This document shows positions 11,625 to 11,712 of a stretch of DNA of 11,712 nt, in pieces (the stretch's first letter is position 1; the number at the start of each line of letters is the position of its first letter). Source of the DNA: Smithella sp. (GTDB lineage: Bacteria > Desulfobacterota > Syntrophia > Syntrophales > Smithellaceae); assembly GCA_012797505.1 (NCBI GenBank), contig JAAZOZ010000276.1, positions 1-11,712 on the forward strand. Direction: 5' to 3'. Both the position numbers and the translations under genes were made by a program. Below the pieces are notes generated by a model. The model saw only the letters and a list, made by a program, of their open reading frames with translations. It did not search any database and was not told where the DNA came from.

Positions 11625-11712
11625 GTTTATTGAGCGGACAAGGAAGAGGAAAGGCTGCAAAACGCTTCATCGGATTGTGTGACGGGGGGAATCGGGTTGC
11701 CGACGCGACTTC

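Noticed and set aside
11464..11670. A 68-codon minus-strand open frame over the terminal repeats.
   Set aside because: It runs across palindromic repeats and the plus-strand pseudogene remnant and has no ribosome site or domain.
10371..11712. An attachment-site duplication of the tRNA-Leu 3' end marking an integrated element.
   Set aside because: No second copy of the T-arm/acceptor sequence is visible downstream in the window, and no integrase gene is present.

Overview
The window looks like a chromosomal segment of a GC-rich anaerobic bacterium, most likely a Desulfobacterota (delta-proteobacterial) relative of Syntrophus or Smithella. That placement is an inference. It rests on an indirect Asn-tRNA pathway coexisting with a bacterial GlnRS, an archaeal/fungal-type aspartate-semialdehyde dehydrogenase, and scattered palindromic repeats of the 'aaaaaggggacggtt' and 'ccggcgaaagccgg' kinds.

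Layout. 1-2949: a plus-strand pair, a PLP-dependent threonine/serine dehydratase followed closely by glnS, ended by a strong rho-independent terminator at 2918-2951. 2950-7721: a tight minus-strand operon read aspS-gatC (one fused gene), gatA, gatB, convergent with glnS. 7722-8229: a gene-free stretch with two adjacent palindromic, MITE-like elements and the asd terminator. 8230-10259: a minus-strand operon ribF then asd. 10371-10457: tRNA-Leu(CAG) with its own promoter and terminator. 10634-11307: an AT-richer Phd/VapC-type toxin-antitoxin pair. 11318-11712: a frameshifted remnant of a winged-helix domain, then palindromic repeats.

The main discovery is the tRNA amidation operon. AspRS carries both residues associated with non-discriminating bacterial AspRS (His33 and Gly86) and has a complete GatC domain fused to its C-terminus, so Asp-tRNA(Asn) formation and the amidotransferase are covalently linked. 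GatB keeps its metal and zinc ligands, but the usually invariant 'DYRYFPDPDL' segment is rewritten. GatA is a clean, uninterrupted 398-residue ORF that has lost the amidase catalytic machinery: the catalytic Lys is Gln28, the nucleophile Ser aligns with Ala106, the GGSSGGS cis-Ser loop is gone, and about 50 N-terminal residues are absent. The implied complex is a tethered AspRS-GatC/GatA*/GatB transamidosome in which GatA is a pseudo-amidase scaffold. It would use free ammonia or another ammonia donor. Since glnS is present next door, the complex is probably dedicated to Asn-tRNA(Asn).
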